Of a stretch of 64,000 nucleotides of DNA, positions 33,483 to 42,278 are shown piece by piece (position 1 is the first letter of the stretch; each line of letters opens with the position of its first letter). The DNA comes from Actinoplanes sp. DH11. GTDB taxonomy: Bacteria; Actinomycetota; Actinomycetes; Mycobacteriales; Micromonosporaceae. The position numbers and the translations under genes were made by a program. A model generated the notes under the pieces. The model was not told where the DNA came from, searched no databases, and saw only the letters and a program-made list of their open reading frames with translations. The stretch spans positions 124,001-188,000 of the forward strand of contig NZ_JAHWGU010000016.1 of NCBI RefSeq assembly GCF_020873875.1, in the 5' to 3' direction.

Positions 33483-34454
33483 TCAGTCTTCCTGGTTGAA
33501 CGCCCGGCGTCCGACGAGCTTGAGGAAGCCGAAGGACAGGAGGAACGTGGCGAGCGCGATGATCACGGAGGTGGCGGCGGCCGCGTAGATGTCGTTGCGG
33601 GTGAACGCGTCCCGGTAGACCTTCATCAGCGGTGTCCACGTCGTCGAGATCGTGTTGGCCAGCGGCCGCAGCGTCATCGGTTCGGCGAAGACCTGCAGGG
33701 TGGCGATCAGCGAGAACACGAACGTCATCACGAGCGACGGCATCACGATCGGGATCTTGATGCGCCAGGCGATGGCGACCTCGGACGCGCCGTCGATGCG
33801 CGCCGACTCGTACAGGCTGGTCGGCACCGCGCGCAGGGCCGTGTAGATGACGATCATGTTGAAGCCGGTGCCACCCCAGATCGCGATGTTCGCGACCGCC
33901 CACAGGGTCAGGTCGGAGGAGAGCAGGTTCGGCGCGGTGATCCCGGCGGCCTCGAACAGGTCGGTGATCGGGCTGACCCGGGGCAGGTAGAGGAAGCCCC
34001 AGAGCAGGGAGGCGACCACGGCCGGCACCGCGTACGGCAGGAAGATCGCGATCCGGGCGAACTTGCTTATCGATTCCCGGGTGCGGGAGGCGTCCAGCAG
34101 CAAGGCCATCAGCAGGGCCAGCCCCAGCATGGCCGGGACGACGATCAGGCCGTACGCCCCGACGCGCCACACGCTGGGCAGAAAGTCGGGATCGGTCAGC
34201 GAGCGGGCGTAGTTGCTCAGCCCGGCCCACACCTCGGTCCGGGACGCCGCACCCAGGCCCAGTCCCTTGACCTGCACCTTGCGCAGGCTCAGGTACCCGG
34301 CGTAGACGATCGGCGCGGCCAGGAAGAGGGTGAACAGGACCAGGGCGGGTGCGAGGAAGGCGTACGGTGTCCCGCTCCGTCTCGTCCTCGCCCGCGGGGG
34401 CCGTGCCGCGCTCTGCCGCACCGGCGCCGCGGGCTTGTCAATGATCAGCGACAT
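33483..34454 (-). CDS. Oligosaccharide ABC transporter permease, MalF/GanP-type
   Basis: 323 residues, about seven membrane helices (first at roughly 37-60, FLAPALVLFTLFLAAPIVYA). The permease motif ESARIDGASEVAIAWRIKIP is present near residue 223, and the C-terminal helix follows QVFAEPMTLRPLANTIST. ATG 34454 (MSLIIDKPAAPV) is favoured by AGAAAGG seven bases upstream over a longer start at 34475. It pairs with the next gene to form the membrane channel of the galactan-oligosaccharide importer. Confidence 0.91.
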   Translation of the reverse strand: MSLIIDKPAAPVRQSAARPPRARTRRSGTPYAFLAPALVLFTLFLAAPIVYAGYLSLRKVQVKGLGLGAASRTEVWAGLSNYARSLTDPDFLPSVWRVGAYGLIVVPAMLGLALLMALLLDASRTRESISKFARIAIFLPYAVPAVVASLLWGFLYLPRVSPITDLFEAAGITAPNLLSSDLTLWAVANIAIWGGTGFNMIVIYTALRAVPTSLYESARIDGASEVAIAWRIKIPIVMPSLVMTFVFSLIATLQVFAEPMTLRPLANTISTTWTPLMKVYRDAFTRNDIYAAAATSVIIALATFLLSFGFLKLVGRRAFNQED

Positions 34455-34512
34455 CGCCGAACCTTTCTTCCGCACGCGCCGGGCGAGGCCGTGGCCCCGC
34501 CCGGCGAGGAAC

Positions 34513-35826
34513 TCAACCGGCGACGGTGAAGCCGCTGTTCTTCAGGTCGTCGACCGTGGTCTGCTGGATCGTGGCGAGCGACTCGGTGAAGGCGGCGGCC
34601 TTCTTCGACTCGGCGGCCTTGCCGAAGGCGTCGTTGAACGCGCTGTACGCGACGTTGACGTTCGGGCCGTAGGTGAACGGCTTGGCGGCCTTGGCCGCGT
34701 CACCGGCGATCGTGTAGTAGTCCGCCTGGTCGGCGAAGAACGCCGGCGGCGCCGTCAGCACGGCGGACGCGTCGGTGGCGGCTGGGTAGATGTTGGCGTC
34801 GGTGGCGAGCAGCTTCAGCGCGGCCGGGTCGCTGTTGAGCCAGGTGACGAACTTGGCGGCCTGCGCCTTGTGCTTGCTCTGGGCGGTCACGCTGGTGGCC
34901 GAACCACCCCAGTTGCCGGTCGCCGGCGCGGCGGCGTCCCACTGCGGCATGGGCGCGGCCGCCCACTTGCCCTTGGTGTCCTTGGCGCTGCCCTCGAGCA
35001 CGCCCGGCGCCCACACGGCGCTGACCCAGCCGACCTGGGTGCCGTCGTTGAGGGCGGCGTTCCACTCCGGGGTGTACATCGGTTTGTTGTCGATGACGCC
35101 CTTCTCGACCAGGCCGCCCCAGTAGGCGGCGACCTTCTGGGTCGCGGCGTCGTTGATGTTGACGCTCCAGGCGTCGCCGGTCACGCCCCACCAGGACGCG
35201 CCGGCCTGCTGGGCGAGGCCGGTGAACAGGCCCGCGTCGGTCGCCGAGAAGGTGCCGAGGTACTGCTTCGGGTCCGTCTTGTGGATCTTCTCAGCGGCGG
35301 CGGCGTAGTCGTCCCAGGTCTTCGGGGCGGCCAGGCCGTTGGACTCGAACACGTCCGAGCGGTAGAAGAACATCAGCGGGCCGGAGTCCTGCGGAACGCC
35401 GTAGACGGCGTCGGAGCCGAGCGTCACGCCGTTCCAGACGCCCTCCGGGAACTTCTCCTTGAGGGAGCCGACCTCACCGGCGATGTCGGTGATCGCGTTC
35501 GCCGAGACCAGGGTGGGGATCTTCTGGTACTCGGCCTGCATGATGTCGGGCGCGCCACTGCCGGCCTTGACCGCGGTCAGCAGCTTGGTGACGGCCGGGT
35601 CGCCGCCGTCCTGCTTGTTGACCGTGACCTGGATGTTGGGGTTCGCCGCGTTCCAGGCGGCGACCACCTTGTCCATGTTCGGCGTCCAGCTCCAGTACGT
35701 CAGCGCGACCTTCTCGTTCGGGTCGGCCGCGGCGGTGTCGCCGGAGTCGGAGCTGCTGCAGGCGGTGCCGGTGAACAAAGCCGCTGCGGTCAAAGCCGCC
35801 ATGAGCGGGGCGAATTTTGTCTTCAT
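34513..35826 (-). CDS. Extracellular solute-binding lipoprotein for galacto-oligosaccharides, family 1
   Basis: 437 residues. The lipobox TACS gives lipid-modified Cys23. The mature protein is a type II (maltose-type) binding protein: VALTYWSWTPNMDKVVAAWNAANP, SGAPDIMQAEYQKIPTLVS, YGVPQDSGPLMFFYRSDVF, PKTWDDYAAAAEKI, WVSAVWAPGVLEGS and GGSATSVTAQSKHKAQAAKF. ATG 35826 is chosen for its GGAGG. It is the first gene of the six-gene galactan operon, directly after the twin operators, so it should be the most strongly made. Confidence 0.92.
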   Translation of the reverse strand: MKTKFAPLMAALTAAALFTGTACSSSDSGDTAAADPNEKVALTYWSWTPNMDKVVAAWNAANPNIQVTVNKQDGGDPAVTKLLTAVKAGSGAPDIMQAEYQKIPTLVSANAITDIAGEVGSLKEKFPEGVWNGVTLGSDAVYGVPQDSGPLMFFYRSDVFESNGLAAPKTWDDYAAAAEKIHKTDPKQYLGTFSATDAGLFTGLAQQAGASWWGVTGDAWSVNINDAATQKVAAYWGGLVEKGVIDNKPMYTPEWNAALNDGTQVGWVSAVWAPGVLEGSAKDTKGKWAAAPMPQWDAAAPATGNWGGSATSVTAQSKHKAQAAKFVTWLNSDPAALKLLATDANIYPAATDASAVLTAPPAFFADQADYYTIAGDAAKAAKPFTYGPNVNVAYSAFNDAFGKAAESKKAAAFTESLATIQQTTVDDLKNSGFTVAG

Positions 35827-35905
35827 CGATCCTCCTTGATCGGCTTGGCCGGGGGACGGGCAGCCGTGGACGGGCCCAGCCGAGTGACGAGCGTCTCGGT
35901 GGGGC

Positions 35906-35921
35906 CTGTGACCGGTTACAG
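35906..35921. promoter_or_regulatory. Galactan LacI operator O1
   Basis: CTGTGACCGGTTACAG is a near-perfect palindrome with central CCGG typical of LacI-family sites. It lies 80 bases before the binding-protein start and is identical to the site 90 bases away. Confidence 0.8.
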
Positions 35922-35995
35922 TGCTGCTGTTACGGCGATGTGTCAAGCCCTTGCGTCTGACCCGTTACGCCTGTGTATCGTTCGGCCGGACCGGC

Positions 35996-36011
35996 CTGTG
36001 ACCGGTTACAG
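35996..36011. promoter_or_regulatory. Galactan LacI operator O2
   Basis: The second identical copy of CTGTGACCGGTTACAG lies 24 bases before the GH35 start, just before its AAGGAGGGG ribosome binding site. A weaker related sequence (CTGACCCGTTACGC) lies between the two at about 35957-35970. The twin sites would let one repressor control both divergent units. Confidence 0.8.
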
Positions 36012-36034
36012 TCAAATCGCAAGGAGGGGTACTC

Positions 36035-38335
36035 GTGCCCACTGAACCGACCTCGTGGCCCGAGCCGCTCACCGTTCGCCACCAGGCCTGGGCGACGCCG
36101 TTGCGCCGCCCGCGGATGAGCAACGACGAGGACGTCCGGGCCGGGATCTCGCTGACCAACCGCTACCTGGAACGCGACGGCGTGCCGGTCGTCCCGGTCT
36201 CCGGCGAGCTGCACTACAGCCGGGTGCCCCGGGAGCGCTGGGCCGAGCGCCTGCGCCAGATGAAGGCCGGCGGCGTCACCGTGGTGGCCAGCTACCTCTT
36301 CTGGCTGCACCACTCCGGCCGCCGCAGTGAGGCGCGCTTCGACGGCAACCTCGACGTGGCAGCGTTCGTCGACCTGGCGGTCGCGACCGGCCTCGACGTG
36401 GTGCTGCGGATCGGCCCGTGGTGTCACGGCGAGTCCCGCAACGGCGGCTTCCCGGACTGGGTGCAGCAGGCACCGGTCCGGCACCGCACCGACGACCCCG
36501 CCTACCTGGAACTGGTCGCCGAATGGTTCGGCCAGATCGGCGCGACCCTGGCCGGCCGTGCCGGCGAGGCGGGTGTCGTGCTCGGCATCCAGCTGGAGAA
36601 CGAGCTGTACACCCAGCCCGAGCACCTGCGCACCCTCAAGCGGATGGCCCGCGAGGCCGGCATGTCCGCACCGATCTGGACGGCGACCGCCTGGGACAGC
36701 GCCGAACTGCCCGAGGCCGAGGTGCTACCGCTCTACGGCGGGTACGGTGACGGCTTCTGGGTGGAACCGGATGCGCCCTGGGCACCCAACTTCCGGGACC
36801 ACTACTTCTTCTCGCACGTCTGGGACGACCCGGGCATCGGCGCGGACGTGCGGCGGGCACAGAACATCCAGGCGGCCGAGGGCGGACCGCGTACGCCCTC
36901 CGACGACTTCCCGGCCGCGACGTGTGAGCTGGCCGGTGGCATGGCGACCGCGTACCACCGGCGGCCCCGGCCGGACGCCCTCGACGTCGCCGCCATCGCG
37001 CACTGCAAGATCGGCAACGGTTCGGCCTGGCAGGGCTACTACATGTACTCGGGCGGCACCAACCCGTCCGCACCGGACGGCATGCAGGAGTCGCACGCCA
37101 CCGGGTACCCGAACGACCTGCCGCGTCTCGGCTACGACTTCCACGCCCCGATCGGTGAGGCCGGCGCCCTGGCCCCCAGCCACGCCGAACTGCGCCGCCA
37201 GCACGCGTTCCTGCTCGCCTTCGGTGACCGGCTCGCCGAGATGCCCTCCACCCTGCCCGACGTGCGGCCCACCGGTGTCGAGGACGGCGAGACCCTGCGC
37301 TGGGCGCTGCGCGGCGACGGCCGGTCCGGTTTCGTCTTCGTGGCCTGGCATCAGCCGCACATCCCGCTCGCGACGTACCGCGGCGCCCGGTTCCGGATCA
37401 CGCTCGACGACGAGGTCGTGGAGTTCCCGCCGGCGCCGATCGACATCCCGCCCGGCACCCTGGCCCGCTGGCCGGTCAACCTGACCGCCGGCGGCGTCCG
37501 CATCGCCTGGGCCACCGCCACGGCGCTGACCCTGCTGCCCGGCGACGTGCCGACGCTGGTCCTGGTCGCCGACGCGGGCATCGCACCCCAGGTGGCCGTG
37601 CACGGGCCCGGCGGCGTGCGGGTGCACGACATCGAGCCCGGCCGGACCCCGCACCGGTTCGGCGGTCTCGACGTCCTCGTCCTCCCGGCCGGCCTAGCGG
37701 CGTCGGTGTGGGTGGTCGAGGAGCCGGTCCGCCGCCTGCTGATCAGCGACGACGAACTCCAGTGGGACGCTTCGGGCCGGATCCGGGTCAAGGCCACGAC
37801 GACCCCGGGGGTACGGGTGTACGACCCGTCCCGGCAGGCCTTCGCCGACTTCGGCGCCGTCCCGCCGACCCCGCCCGCGCCCGTGCCGGTCACCGCCGAA
37901 CCGCTGCGGCCGGCGGCCGGCGCGGTCCCGGTCAGTTACGGCAAGCACGACGGCCGCCCGTCCGCACCCGCGCCCGACGTCTTCGACGAACTGGCCGCCG
38001 TGCACAGCCTGACCCTGCCCGACTGGGCCGCCGACAAGTCCCTCGACCCGCTGCTGCGGATCACCTGGGCCGGTGACGTCGGCGAGCTGCGCATCGACGG
38101 CCGCACCGTGACCGACCGCTTCTGGGACGGCGCGGACTGGCTGGTCAACCTGACCGACGCCGGTCACCGCGCCGGCGCCGAGGTCACCCTGCACCTGCTG
38201 CCGCTGGCCGCCGGCACCCCGGTCCACCTGCCGGCGGACGCCCGCGCCCGCCTCGCCGGCGTCGAGGACCAGCTGCTCTCCATCGACGCCGTCGAGGTGC
38301 TCGCCCGCACCGCCGCCACCGAACCGGCCCCCTGA
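36035..38335 (+). CDS. Beta-galactosidase, GH35
   Basis: 766 residues. Catalytic TIM-barrel segments of GH35: VSGELHYSRVPRERWAERL, VVASYLFWLHH, LRIGPWCHGESRNGGFPDWV and GIQLENELY, where Glu190 is the expected acid/base. Beta-rich domains follow (about 400-760). No signal peptide, so cytoplasmic. It should cleave terminal beta-galactose from imported galacto-oligosaccharides. GTG 36035 has AAGGAGGGG nine bases upstream. Diverges from the galactan import operon and shares its operators. Confidence 0.92.
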   Translation: MPTEPTSWPEPLTVRHQAWATPLRRPRMSNDEDVRAGISLTNRYLERDGVPVVPVSGELHYSRVPRERWAERLRQMKAGGVTVVASYLFWLHHSGRRSEARFDGNLDVAAFVDLAVATGLDVVLRIGPWCHGESRNGGFPDWVQQAPVRHRTDDPAYLELVAEWFGQIGATLAGRAGEAGVVLGIQLENELYTQPEHLRTLKRMAREAGMSAPIWTATAWDSAELPEAEVLPLYGGYGDGFWVEPDAPWAPNFRDHYFFSHVWDDPGIGADVRRAQNIQAAEGGPRTPSDDFPAATCELAGGMATAYHRRPRPDALDVAAIAHCKIGNGSAWQGYYMYSGGTNPSAPDGMQESHATGYPNDLPRLGYDFHAPIGEAGALAPSHAELRRQHAFLLAFGDRLAEMPSTLPDVRPTGVEDGETLRWALRGDGRSGFVFVAWHQPHIPLATYRGARFRITLDDEVVEFPPAPIDIPPGTLARWPVNLTAGGVRIAWATATALTLLPGDVPTLVLVADAGIAPQVAVHGPGGVRVHDIEPGRTPHRFGGLDVLVLPAGLAASVWVVEEPVRRLLISDDELQWDASGRIRVKATTTPGVRVYDPSRQAFADFGAVPPTPPAPVPVTAEPLRPAAGAVPVSYGKHDGRPSAPAPDVFDELAAVHSLTLPDWAADKSLDPLLRITWAGDVGELRIDGRTVTDRFWDGADWLVNLTDAGHRAGAEVTLHLLPLAAGTPVHLPADARARLAGVEDQLLSIDAVEVLARTAATEPAP

Positions 38336-38376
38336 CCCACCCCGACCGGCCGACCCAGCCCGCACGCTGAGTCTCA

Positions 38377-38574
38377 CGCCACGGCCTTGGCGGCGCCGTT
38401 CTCCTGGTCGAGCGGGGTGTCAGGATCCATGGTGTCCGGGTCGATCAGGTCGTGCTGTTGTGCGAGCCCCGCATCGGCCGGACTCAGCGGGTGCGCCGGG
38501 GTGCCGAAGGTGGGGTGGGGAGGAATGGCCGCGCGGAAGGTGACGTCGCATGTCCCGTTCGCCGTTGCAACGAC
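38377..38574 (-). pseudogene. Possible remnant of a coding region
   Basis: Between in-frame stops at 38374-38376 and 38575-38577 the minus strand has 66 open codons with strongly GC-biased third positions, ending in a plausible C-terminus (DLIDPDTMDPDTPLDQ, then Ala/Lys). There is no good start, and the upstream end runs into the chemoreceptor gene on the other strand. It may be a leftover gene 3' end or chance. This fills the spacer between the GH35 and chemoreceptor genes. Confidence 0.25.
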
Positions 38575-40145
38575 TCAACGACCTGCCGCTGGGCGTCAAG
38601 GTGATCACCTCGGTCGTGGCGGTCGCGATCGCCTGCGCCGCGGTGATCGGTATCGCCGTCGGCGGCCTGCGTACCGTCGAGACCAGGTCGCGCGCGGTCT
38701 ACGACCACGGGGTGACACCGATCCAGCTGCTGGCCGCCCTGCATCAGGACGCGTTGCGCAACCGGATGTTCACGCTCAACTACTTCATGTCCGGCGCCGA
38801 GTACCGGACGAAGATCACCGGGCAGGTGGCGGATCTCGACGACAAGTTCGACGAGACGTGGCAGCGGTACGCGCCGCTGAGTGCCGACCCGGCGGTGGCG
38901 TCGGATCTGCGGACCGGCTACGACCGGTTCCTGACGTTGCGCGACGACGTGATGCTCCCGGCGTCGGCCAAGGGGGACCTGTCCGGGTTCTGGACCGGGT
39001 GGAACGAGGCGACCACCGTCTTCACCGAGGTCGACGAGCAGTTCGCCGCGCTGGAGTCGGCGCACGCGGACCAGGCGGTCCAGGCGACCGACGAGGTCAC
39101 CGAGGCCAAGGGTTCGGTGACCACGCAGGTGCTGGTGATCGGCCTGGTCGGCCTGCTGATCGGCCTGGCGGTGGCGCTGCTGGTGGTGCGGGCCCTTGTC
39201 GGGCCGGTGCGCCGGCTCACCGAGGTGCTGCAGGCGGTGGCGGGCGGTGACCTGACCCGGGAGGCCGACGTGCGCAGCCGTGACGAGATCGGGCAGATGG
39301 CCGACGCGTTGCGCCGGGCGACGACAGGCATGCGCGACGCGGTCGGGGTGATCAACGGCAGCGCGGCGACCGTGCTCGAATCCAGCCGGAACCTGAACGC
39401 GGTGAACGACAACCTCGCCGGTGGGGCGGCCACGGCCTCGGACCGTGCGTCCGCGGCCCAGCAGGCGGCGGGTGACGTGGCACGGCACGTGAGCACGCTG
39501 AGTGCGGCGGCCGAGCAGATGGGTGTCTCGATCCGGGAGATCGCCACGAACGCCTCGGACGCGGCGGGCGTCGCCAACGAGGCGGTAGCGGTGGCGCACG
39601 AGACCAGTGGCATCGTGGCCAAGCTCGGCGAGTCGTCGAACGAGATCGGCAACATCGTGAAGGTGATCAACCAGATCGCCGAGCAGACGAACCTGCTGGC
39701 GCTGAACGCGACGATCGAGGCGGCTCGGGCGGGGGAGCTGGGCAAGGGCTTCGCGGTGGTCGCCGGCGAGGTCAAGGAGCTGGCGCAGGAGACCGCGAAG
39801 GCCACCGAGACGATCAGCCGGCGGGTGCAGGAGATCCAGTCGGACACCGCGAGCGCGGTCGCCGCGATCGAACGGATCTCCGAAGTGATCATCCGGATCA
39901 GCGACTACCAGACCACTATCGCCTCGGCCGTGGAGGAGCAGACCGCGACGGCCGGGGAGATCAGTCGCAGCGTCACCGAGGCCGCGGGCGGCGCCGAGGA
40001 GATCGCCCGCAACATCAGTGACGTGGCGGACGCGGCGCAGGCCACCACGAGCGGGCTGGAGGGTTCCCGGTCGGCGGCGCACGAGCTGGCCGGGATGGCC
40101 GACGAGCTGACCGGTGCGGTGCGCAGGTTCGAGATAACCCGCTGA
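38550..40145 (+). CDS. Methyl-accepting chemotaxis protein
   Basis: 531 residues. Membrane helix at about 16-37, an extracellular four-helix-bundle ligand domain (38-190, HQDALRNRMFTLNYFMSG), second helix (192-214), HAMP (216-268, VRRLTEVLQAVAGGDLTREA), then the cytoplasmic signalling hairpin with its conserved tip AEQTNLLALNATIEAARAGE near residue 380. No C-terminal receptor pentapeptide. It would signal through CheW/CheA to the flagellar motor, implying a motile stage. RBS GAAGG precedes ATG 38550. It lies beside a TRAP transporter, whose ligand it might sense (weak inference). Confidence 0.93.
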   Translation: MSRSPLQRLNDLPLGVKVITSVVAVAIACAAVIGIAVGGLRTVETRSRAVYDHGVTPIQLLAALHQDALRNRMFTLNYFMSGAEYRTKITGQVADLDDKFDETWQRYAPLSADPAVASDLRTGYDRFLTLRDDVMLPASAKGDLSGFWTGWNEATTVFTEVDEQFAALESAHADQAVQATDEVTEAKGSVTTQVLVIGLVGLLIGLAVALLVVRALVGPVRRLTEVLQAVAGGDLTREADVRSRDEIGQMADALRRATTGMRDAVGVINGSAATVLESSRNLNAVNDNLAGGAATASDRASAAQQAAGDVARHVSTLSAAAEQMGVSIREIATNASDAAGVANEAVAVAHETSGIVAKLGESSNEIGNIVKVINQIAEQTNLLALNATIEAARAGELGKGFAVVAGEVKELAQETAKATETISRRVQEIQSDTASAVAAIERISEVIIRISDYQTTIASAVEEQTATAGEISRSVTEAAGGAEEIARNISDVADAAQATTSGLEGSRSAAHELAGMADELTGAVRRFEITR

Positions 40146-40170
40146 CCGTCATCCGGCAGGGTAAGCGTCG

Positions 40171-40198
40171 TTACAGATAAGAGTGGACATAGTACTGT
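40171..40198 (+). promoter_or_regulatory. Promoter of the TRAP transporter operon
   Basis: TTACAG (40171-40176) and TACTGT (40193-40198) with a 16-base spacer fit -35 and -10 elements. The ATG at 40206 lies seven bases after the -10, suggesting a leaderless message. Confidence 0.5.
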
Positions 40199-40205
40199 CC
40201 GTTTC

Positions 40206-42278
40206 ATGGGCGAAGATCGATCTCTTGGTGGGCCGGGTGACCCCGCGGCCGTCCATTACGACGAGGAGGAGCGACCCGCCCGCGCGCTGACCGGCCGGTT
40301 CGGCGCGTTCGTCTCGATCGTCGCCTTCGGTGTCGCGCTGCTGGTGCTCTGGCAGGTCTTCCGGCCGCTCGCCCAGGGCAGCCAGTTCTACTTGATCATC
40401 TTCCTGGCCGGTACGCTTCCGCTGGTCTTCCTCGCCTACCGGATGGGGCTGGGGACCCGCGGCGGCCGGGACCGGCCCACCGTGGCCGACCTGCTGCTGG
40501 CCGTGCTCGCGCTGGTGGTCTGCCTCTATCCGGTGAACCCGTTCGGCGGCGGTTACGACGCCTTCCTCAACCGGCAGGGCCTGCTCGAATCCGTGGACGT
40601 GGCGTTCGGCGCGGTGCTGCTGGTGCTCGTCGTCGAAGCCTGCCGCCGGACCACCGGCTGGGCGCTCCCGGTGGTCTGCCTGGGCTTCCTGGCGTACGGC
40701 TACTACGGCGGCCTGCTGCCCCAGCACCTGCCGGTCGCGCACGCCGGACTCGACTTCGCGCAGATCGTCGACGCCCTCTACAACTCCGGCAGCGGGTTCT
40801 ACGGCACGCCGCTGGACGTCGCGGCCACGTACATCGTGCTCTTCACCATCTATGGCGCCGTGCTGGAACTCTCCGGCGCCAGCCGGTTCTTCGTAGACCT
40901 CTCGGTCGCGGCCTTCCGCCGTTCGCGCAGCGCCGCCGGGCGGACAGCGGTCGCCGCCGGCTTCCTGCTCGGCACGGTCAGCGGATCGGGTACGGCCACC
41001 GCGGTGAGCGTCGGCGCCGTCACCTGGCCGATGCTCCGCAAGGCCGGTTACCCGCCGGAGCAGGCCGGTGGCATGCTCGCCGCGGCCGGGGTCGGCGCGA
41101 TCCTCTCCCCGCCCACCCTCGGCGCGGCCGCGTTCATCGTCGCGGAGTACCTGAACGTCTCCTACCTGACCGTCCTCGGCTGGGCGATGATCCCGACGGT
41201 CCTCTACTACCTGGGCATCCTGCTCGCCGTCGAGATCGACGTGCGCCGGTTCGGCGTCCGGCCGGTCGAGGCCCCGGCGGTGAGCGCCCGGCGCCTGCTG
41301 CTCCGGTTCGGCTACCACTTCTCGTCGCTCGTGCTGATCGTCGTGCTGCTGGCGCTCGGCCAGTCGGCGACCCGCGCGGTCGTCTACGCGACCGTCCTGG
41401 CGGCGGCGCTGTCCTTCCTGGACCGGCGGGTCTGGCTGACCCCGCGCCGGGTGTTCGAGGCCCTTGCCGCCGGGGTGCGCGGCGTGCTCCCGGTCGTCGC
41501 GGTCTGCGCGGCCGCCGGCATCATCACCGCCACCACGACCAAGACCGGCCTCGGCGCCCAGCTCGCGTCGTTGCTGGTCAGCGGTGCGCAGGCGGTCACC
41601 GACAACCCGGCCGCGGTGCTCGCCCTGACCGTGGTGCTCGCCGCGGTCGCGCTGGCCCTGCTGGGTCTCGCCGTCCCGGTCACGGCCAGCTTCATCATCG
41701 GCTGGGTGATCATCGGGCCGGCGCTGCTCGCCCTGGGGGTGCCGGCGCCGGCGGCGGCGATGTTCGTCTTCTACTACTCGGTGCTCTCCGAGGTAACACC
41801 GCCCACCGCCCTGGCCGCGGTGGGCGCCAGCGCGATCACCGGCGGGCGGGCGATCCCGACGATGTGGCAGGCGCTGAAGTACGCGTTGCCGGCGTTCCTG
41901 GTCCCGATCGCGTTCGTGCTCACCGAGAACGGCGAGCACCTGCTCGCCCGCGGGCCGGCCGCCGGCGTGCTCGGGGCGACCGTGGTGGCGGCACTGGCCG
42001 TGCTCGGCCTGGCCGTCGCCGCCGGCGGCTGGGTGTTCGGCATCGGCCCGGCCGGCACACCGAGCCGCGTCCTCGCCGCGCTCGCCGGCCTCGCCCTGCT
42101 CTACCTGGAACCGGTCGCCGTCGCGGCCGGCGCCGCCGCCCTGGTGGCAGCGGCCGTCCTGGCCGCCCTGCACCGCCGCGACCATCCACCGGCACCCCCA
42201 CCGGCGGCACCCGCATCCGCTCCCGCACCGATCGATCAGCCTGAGCCGTCCGACCCGACTCCTCGGAGGAGTGCATGA
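40206..42278 (+). CDS. TRAP transporter permease, fused small and large subunits (TAXI type)
   Basis: 690 residues with 16 or more hydrophobic segments. It matches the fused DctQM-like permease that works with TAXI-type binding proteins: VCLYPVNPFGGGYDAFLNRQG and GFLAYGYYGGLLP in the N-terminal part, then the large-subunit motif GTVSGSGTATAVSVGAVTWPMLRKAGYPPEQAGGMLAA-type region and GVGAILSPPTLGAAAFIVAEYL. It uses an ion gradient to import an organic acid or amino acid bound by the receptor encoded next. Start ATG 40206; the stop overlaps the receptor start (ATGA). Confidence 0.92.
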   Translation: MGEDRSLGGPGDPAAVHYDEEERPARALTGRFGAFVSIVAFGVALLVLWQVFRPLAQGSQFYLIIFLAGTLPLVFLAYRMGLGTRGGRDRPTVADLLLAVLALVVCLYPVNPFGGGYDAFLNRQGLLESVDVAFGAVLLVLVVEACRRTTGWALPVVCLGFLAYGYYGGLLPQHLPVAHAGLDFAQIVDALYNSGSGFYGTPLDVAATYIVLFTIYGAVLELSGASRFFVDLSVAAFRRSRSAAGRTAVAAGFLLGTVSGSGTATAVSVGAVTWPMLRKAGYPPEQAGGMLAAAGVGAILSPPTLGAAAFIVAEYLNVSYLTVLGWAMIPTVLYYLGILLAVEIDVRRFGVRPVEAPAVSARRLLLRFGYHFSSLVLIVVLLALGQSATRAVVYATVLAAALSFLDRRVWLTPRRVFEALAAGVRGVLPVVAVCAAAGIITATTTKTGLGAQLASLLVSGAQAVTDNPAAVLALTVVLAAVALALLGLAVPVTASFIIGWVIIGPALLALGVPAPAAAMFVFYYSVLSEVTPPTALAAVGASAITGGRAIPTMWQALKYALPAFLVPIAFVLTENGEHLLARGPAAGVLGATVVAALAVLGLAVAAGGWVFGIGPAGTPSRVLAALAGLALLYLEPVAVAAGAAALVAAAVLAALHRRDHPPAPPPAAPASAPAPIDQPEPSDPTPRRSA

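Noticed and set aside
31588..34230. An 880-residue frame ending in the LacI regulator
   Set aside because: The N-terminal 537 residues are permease sequence in another frame. ATG 32619 just after the permease stop is the sensible start.
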